Shown here: positions 60,399 to 64,000 of the stretch, in pieces | Numbering within the stretch: the first letter of the stretch is position 1 | Layout: every line of letters starts with the position of its first letter | DNA from: Croceibacterium xixiisoli | GTDB taxonomy: Bacteria > Pseudomonadota > Alphaproteobacteria > Sphingomonadales > Sphingomonadaceae | Direction: 5' to 3' | Assembly: GCF_009827305.1 (NCBI RefSeq) | Contig: NZ_WTYJ01000004.1 | Span: 62,001-126,000 of the forward strand | Length of the DNA stretch: 64,000 bases | Program-made: the position numbers and the translations under genes | Notes under the pieces: generated by a model | Seen by the model: only the letters and a program-made list of their open reading frames with translations | Databases searched by the model: none | What the model was told of the DNA's origin: nothing

Positions 60399-61964
60399 TC
60401 AGCCGAGCAGTTCTTCCTCGCCCAACACCTCGTCCAGCACCGTCACCCGCACGCGCTCGATACGGCTGGGGCGGGTGGACTGGATGGTGAAGGCCAGCCC
60501 GTCGCGTTCGATCACCTCGCCCGGTTCGGGCATGCGGCCGAATTCGAACAGCAGGAACCCGCCCAGGGAGGTATAGCGCCGCACGCTCATCAGCGCTTCC
60601 CGGCCGATCGCCTCGCCCAGGTCGTCGCGGGTGATATGCGCGTCCACTTCCACCGTGCGCTCGTCGATGCGCACGATATCGCCCTCATCCTCATCCTCGG
60701 CCAGATCGCCGGCGATCGCGGCGAAGATATCGGTCGAGGTGACGATGCCGTCGATATTGCCATGCTCGTCCACCACCACGGCAAAGCGTTCGCCGGTTTC
60801 GCGCAGCACGTCGATCAGGCGCAGCGCCGTGATCTCGTCCGGCACCACCAGCGGCCGTTGCGCCAGCGCGGCCAGATCGCCGCCATCTTCCAGCAGCAGC
60901 GCGGGCAGGGCGACACGGGTTTCGACAAAGCCGATCATGTCGTCCAGCCCGTCCCGGCACAGCAGCACGCGCGTGCGCCCGCTTTCGATCAGGCGGTCAC
61001 GATTGGTGGCGGCATCATCCTCCACATCCAGCCAGAAGATATCCGCCCGCGGTGTCATCAGCGCGCGCACCGGCTGGTCGGCCAGTTCGATCACGCCGCG
61101 GATCATCGCCTGTTCGGCCGGCTGGAAGGCATCGCTGTCCAGCCCCTCCTCATCCGGCGCCGGGGCGCTGGTGCCGGCCTGCGCCGGGGCGGGGGTGAGC
61201 AGGCGATAGATGCTGTCCGCCGCCCGCTGGCGGATCGGCACATGCGCCAGCGCCTTGCGCCGGTTGCTGCTGCTCATCTGGTTGAACATCTCGATCAGGA
61301 TCGAAAAACCGATCGCCGCATAGAGATAGCCCTTGGGAATGTGGAACCCGAACCCTTCGGCCACCAGGCTGCAACCGATCAGCAGCAGGAAGCTCAGGCA
61401 CAGGATGATCACCGTCGGATGCCGCCCGACAAAGGCGGTCAGCGGCTTGGAGGCGGCGATCATGATCAGCATGGCCACCACCACGGCGGTCATCATCACC
61501 CACAATTCATCCACCATGCCAACGGCCGTGATGATCGAATCGAGAGAGAATACCGCGTCCAGCGCGATGATCTGCGTGATCACCACCCAGAAGGCGGCGT
61601 GAACCGGCCCGGCCGGACCATGATGGTCATCGCCTTCCAGCCGTTCGTGAATTTCCTTGGTGGCCTTGATCAGCAGGAACACCCCGCCGCCGATCAGGAT
61701 GACATCGCGCCAGGAAAACGCCTTGCCGGCGATTTCGAACAGGGGCGCGGTCAGGCCCACGATCCAGGCGATGGAGGCCAGCAGGCCCAGCCGCATGATC
61801 AGCGCCAGGCTCAGCCCCAGCAGGCGCGCCTTGTCCCGCTGATGCGGCGGCAGCTTGTCGGCCAGAATCGCAATGAAGACCAGATTATCGATGCCGAGCA
61901 CGACTTCGAGCACAATGAGGGTCGCCAGCCCCGCGAGTATGTGGGGGTCGAGCAGCATCTCCAT
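60399..61964 (-). CDS. TerC-family membrane protein with CBS and CorC/HlyC domains
   Basis: A 521-residue protein. Residues 1-240 are a TerC domain of about seven helices with acidic residues in the membrane ([17 protein letters not shown] and [22 protein letters not shown]), typical of Mn2+/metal exporters. Residues ~300-420 are a CBS pair ([44 protein letters not shown]). Residues ~440-521 are the transporter-associated CorC/HlyC domain. This is the YoaE/YegH layout. The gene for a DedA protein lies upstream on the same strand. It probably exports metal to protect exported enzymes. Confidence 0.93.
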   Translation of the reverse strand: MEMLLDPHILAGLATLIVLEVVLGIDNLVFIAILADKLPPHQRDKARLLGLSLALIMRLGLLASIAWIVGLTAPLFEIAGKAFSWRDVILIGGGVFLLIKATKEIHERLEGDDHHGPAGPVHAAFWVVITQIIALDAVFSLDSIITAVGMVDELWVMMTAVVVAMLIMIAASKPLTAFVGRHPTVIILCLSFLLLIGCSLVAEGFGFHIPKGYLYAAIGFSILIEMFNQMSSSNRRKALAHVPIRQRAADSIYRLLTPAPAQAGTSAPAPDEEGLDSDAFQPAEQAMIRGVIELADQPVRALMTPRADIFWLDVEDDAATNRDRLIESGRTRVLLCRDGLDDMIGFVETRVALPALLLEDGGDLAALAQRPLVVPDEITALRLIDVLRETGERFAVVVDEHGNIDGIVTSTDIFAAIAGDLAEDEDEGDIVRIDERTVEVDAHITRDDLGEAIGREALMSVRRYTSLGGFLLFEFGRMPEPGEVIERDGLAFTIQSTRPSRIERVRVTVLDEVLGEEELLG

Positions 61965-62037
61965 TACGAATTCATCTCCGGCACAATTTCACAATGGCGT
62001 GTTTGATAGCGGCAGAAAAACCGATGTGGGGGATTTT

Positions 62038-62700
62038 TTATCCCGCGCTCGCTGCACTGGCCTGGCGCAGGGGCCGCTTGCGGTCCACCCGGCCCAGCAA
62101 ACGCGCCGCGATCAGCGTGCCCGCCAGCGTCAGCACCGCCACCATCAGGCCGATACCAAGCAGATGCGCCTCGGTGATCTTTTCCACCGAACCCAGCGTC
62201 CGCACGGCGAAATAACCGGGCGCGAACATCACCGGCACCCACAGGATCGCGGAACTGACATTGGCCAGGTGGAACCGGCGGCTGTTCATGTCCATCACCC
62301 CGGCCACCAGCGGCACGGTGGCCCGGATAGGCCCCAGAAACCGGCCGAGGAAGATCGAGGCAAAGCCATAGCGGCGGAAAAACAGCCGCGCCCGCGCCAC
62401 CATCGGGCGATTGCGCTTGAGCGGCCAGCGGCGATAGACCGACGGACCGATGCGGCGGCCCACAGCGTAGGACACCCAGTCTCCCATGATGGCGCCAAAT
62501 GCGGTCCACAGCAGGATCGGCACCGGGTCCAGCACGCCGGTGCCCAGCAGTCCACCCACGGCAATCATGATGGCGGTCGCCGGAAAGAACAGCCCCACCA
62601 CCGCCAGCGATTCGCCAAATGCCAGCAGGCCGATGATCGGCCCGGCCCATACGCCATATTCGGTAATGGCGGCCGTCACGCGCGGGATCACATCGTCCAA
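62038..62700 (-). CDS. DedA-family membrane protein
   Basis: A 220-residue DedA protein: GPIIGLLAFGESLAVVGLFFPATAIMIAVGGLLG with the conserved acidic residue, WTAFGAIMGDWVSYAVGRRIG, and the family motif GRFLGPIRATVPLVAGVMDMNSRRF with its essential Arg residues. DedA proteins recycle undecaprenyl phosphate across the membrane or keep membrane homeostasis. A TTG start at 62700 is chosen because AGGA lies seven bases upstream and the length is then normal; a GTG 32 codons upstream would add a charged, unmatched segment. Confidence 0.9.
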   Translation of the reverse strand: MDDVIPRVTAAITEYGVWAGPIIGLLAFGESLAVVGLFFPATAIMIAVGGLLGTGVLDPVPILLWTAFGAIMGDWVSYAVGRRIGPSVYRRWPLKRNRPMVARARLFFRRYGFASIFLGRFLGPIRATVPLVAGVMDMNSRRFHLANVSSAILWVPVMFAPGYFAVRTLGSVEKITEAHLLGIGLMVAVLTLAGTLIAARLLGRVDRKRPLRQASAASAG

Positions 62701-62931
62701 GCAGGGTTCCTCAAAACTAAGTTTGATGGGTCGCAATATAGGGGGTGGATTACCGTTGAGAGAATTGCGGCGCGCAAATCGCCCGAAATCCCGCACGTCT
62801 GGCCCGCATTTCCCGCCCGTGGCGGTCTTGCCGGGGAGATTGGATCTGCAACCACCCCCGCCTGGCTGTTCCGCCTGTCATCAAACTGACCAGCTTCACC
62901 CATATTGGTATAGTCCAGTTTGGAGGAATTG

Positions 62932-64000
62932 ATGATGACAGGTTCACAGCGGCTGGCAGGCATGATCACAACCGGAGCGATGACAGCGTGCGCCATGATC
63001 GCCCTGCTGGCCGGCACGGCGCAGGCTGCGGCGGGCGATCAGCCTGTCGCGACGCCGGTGGTGGAACGCGTGTTCCCGCTCGACAATCCGCTGCCGCGCC
63101 GCGCGGGCGGCGTGCAGCCGAGGCCGGAGGCGCAGCCCCTGACGGTCGGCGCCGTCCCGGTGGCGCGCCGCCTCGGCGACCTCGTCGAAACCGACCGGCA
63201 GAATGTGCCCGCCCAGCTTCCGGCCGGCGATTTCACGGTCGAACTCTGGCTGCTCGATCACGTCAACCAGCCCGTCGGCACGTTGATCGGCACGGACAGC
63301 ACCGCGTCCGATGGCTGGGTGCTGGGCTATCGTTCCGGCCAGGCCATGTTCGGTCCGCTGGCGGCCGGCCAGGCCACGCCCTCGGCCCAGGCGCCGGTCG
63401 GCGAAGGGTTCAAGGAATTCTGGCATCACCTCGTCGGCGTACGCGAAGGGCGCGAATGGCGGCTCTATGTCAATGGCGCACTGGCAGCGCAAACCACGGC
63501 GGATGCCCCCTCAGCCGCCGTCGCTTCGCTCGATCTGACCGGCTATTTCGCGGCCGAACGCTTCATGCATTTGCCCGATCTGGTGAAGGCCAATGCCACC
63601 TATGATCATGCGCTGGATCAGGCAGAGATCGCCGCCGTTTTCGCCCGTCGCACCGCGCTGGTGGAACAGGGCATATTGGCACCGGGCGAACTGCATTTCA
63701 CCCAGCCCCCCTATCTCAACAGCCCGACGACATCGTCGATGGAACTGTCCTGGGAAACCGATCGCCCCGCTGCCGCCCGCGTCGAATGGGGTGAAACCGC
63801 CGAGAGCCTGCAACAGCGCAGTTTTCCCGCCAATGGCCAGCGGCTGGGCGGCATGCAGCTGGATGGGCTGAAGGCCGATACCCCCTATTTCTACCGCGTG
63901 GTTGTGCGCGATGATGCCGGCGGGGAACGCGATTCCGGCCTGCTCTCCTTCCGCACCGCGCCCGAACCGGGCATGCCTTTCACCATCGCTATCAGCGGCG
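62932..64000 (+). CDS. Secreted LamG-like/purple-acid-phosphatase-type protein, 3'-truncated
   Basis: The frame is open from ATG 62932 (GGAGGA just upstream) to the right edge, 356 residues seen. A signal peptide (about 10-32, ending AQAAAGD) is followed by a concanavalin/LamG-like domain (about 90-260, GDFTVELWLLDHVNQPVGTLIG, WVLGYRSGQAMFG, YVNGALAAQTT). A fibronectin-III/purple-acid-phosphatase N-terminal module follows (about 265-345, YLNSPTTSSMELSWETDRPAAARVEWG, LKADTPYFYRVVV). In known proteins this pair precedes a metallophosphoesterase domain, which would lie beyond the window. It is transcribed away from the DedA gene. Confidence 0.8.
   Translation, partial: MMTGSQRLAGMITTGAMTACAMIALLAGTAQAAAGDQPVATPVVERVFPLDNPLPRRAGGVQPRPEAQPLTVGAVPVARRLGDLVETDRQNVPAQLPAGDFTVELWLLDHVNQPVGTLIGTDSTASDGWVLGYRSGQAMFGPLAAGQATPSAQAPVGEGFKEFWHHLVGVREGREWRLYVNGALAAQTTADAPSAAVASLDLTGYFAAERFMHLPDLVKANATYDHALDQAEIAAVFARRTALVEQGILAPGELHFTQPPYLNSPTTSSMELSWETDRPAAARVEWGETAESLQQRSFPANGQRLGGMQLDGLKADTPYFYRVVVRDDAGGERDSGLLSFRTAPEPGMPFTIAISG

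Overview
The window is a high-GC alphaproteobacterial chromosome segment, most likely from the order Sphingomonadales. Pointers to this are a Tol-Pal locus with a long Pro/Thr linker in TolA, a DUF6481 protein, IF-3 of the sphingomonad type, large TonB-dependent receptors next to PepSY/DUF3325/DUF3649 membrane proteins, three GGDEF proteins and a single bifunctional RelA/SpoT enzyme. The order is inferred from gene content and style, not from a marker-gene comparison. Almost every stretch of coding DNA casts long shadow frames on the other strand; these have been left out.

Layout. 1-3.3 kb: end of tolA, tolB, pal, a J-domain protein. 3.3-7.9 kb: LysR regulator, a parDE toxin-antitoxin pair with its operator, an argP-type regulator, a membrane GGDEF protein and a GreA/GreB-like factor. 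7.9-14.9 kb: an accessory island, all on the minus strand. In transcription order it holds a broken helix-turn-helix gene behind a perfect palindrome, an Eco57I-like N6-adenine methyltransferase, a PD-(D/E)XK nuclease-like protein, and a tightly overlapped trio made of a membrane-anchored dCTP-deaminase/dUTPase-fold protein, a MazG-like pyrophosphohydrolase and a divergent FMN old-yellow-enzyme-like protein. A stray 135-bp copy of part of the neighbouring GGDEF gene lies at the island edge. 14.9-34.8 kb: ordinary housekeeping genes (MFS, PLP enzyme, infC, pdeM, hemF, M1 aminopeptidase, old yellow enzyme, CHAP amidase, rsh, GT-C glycosyltransferase, cyclophilin). 34.9 kb: tRNA-Ser(GGA). 35-39.1 kb: a DUF899 protein, a small membrane protein, a TPR/HTH regulator with a beta-propeller partner, and an NmrA-type reductase.

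39.4-51.9 kb: an unusual stress-type cluster. Two Crp/Fnr regulators share the same recognition helix. With them sit two fused sugar enzymes (glycosyltransferase + UDP-galactopyranose mutase; family 1 glycosidase + RmlD-like reductase), a small acidic protein, a 32-residue membrane protein, a zinc metallopeptidase and a second-type Mfd-like helicase. Three intergenic copies of one 14-bp dyad (TTAAC-N4-GTTAW type), each one mismatch from a perfect palindrome, sit in front of cluster genes and suggest a shared regulon.

51.9-64 kb: membrane alpha/beta hydrolase, a siderophore-type TonB receptor operon, a BtuB-like receptor, a TerC/CBS protein, a DedA protein and the start of a secreted LamG/purple-acid-phosphatase-like protein that runs off the end.

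The two places most likely to hold undescribed biology are the nucleotide-pool trio with its restriction-like partners (8.1-14.5 kb) and the Crp/Fnr-boxed fused-enzyme cluster (39.4-51 kb).
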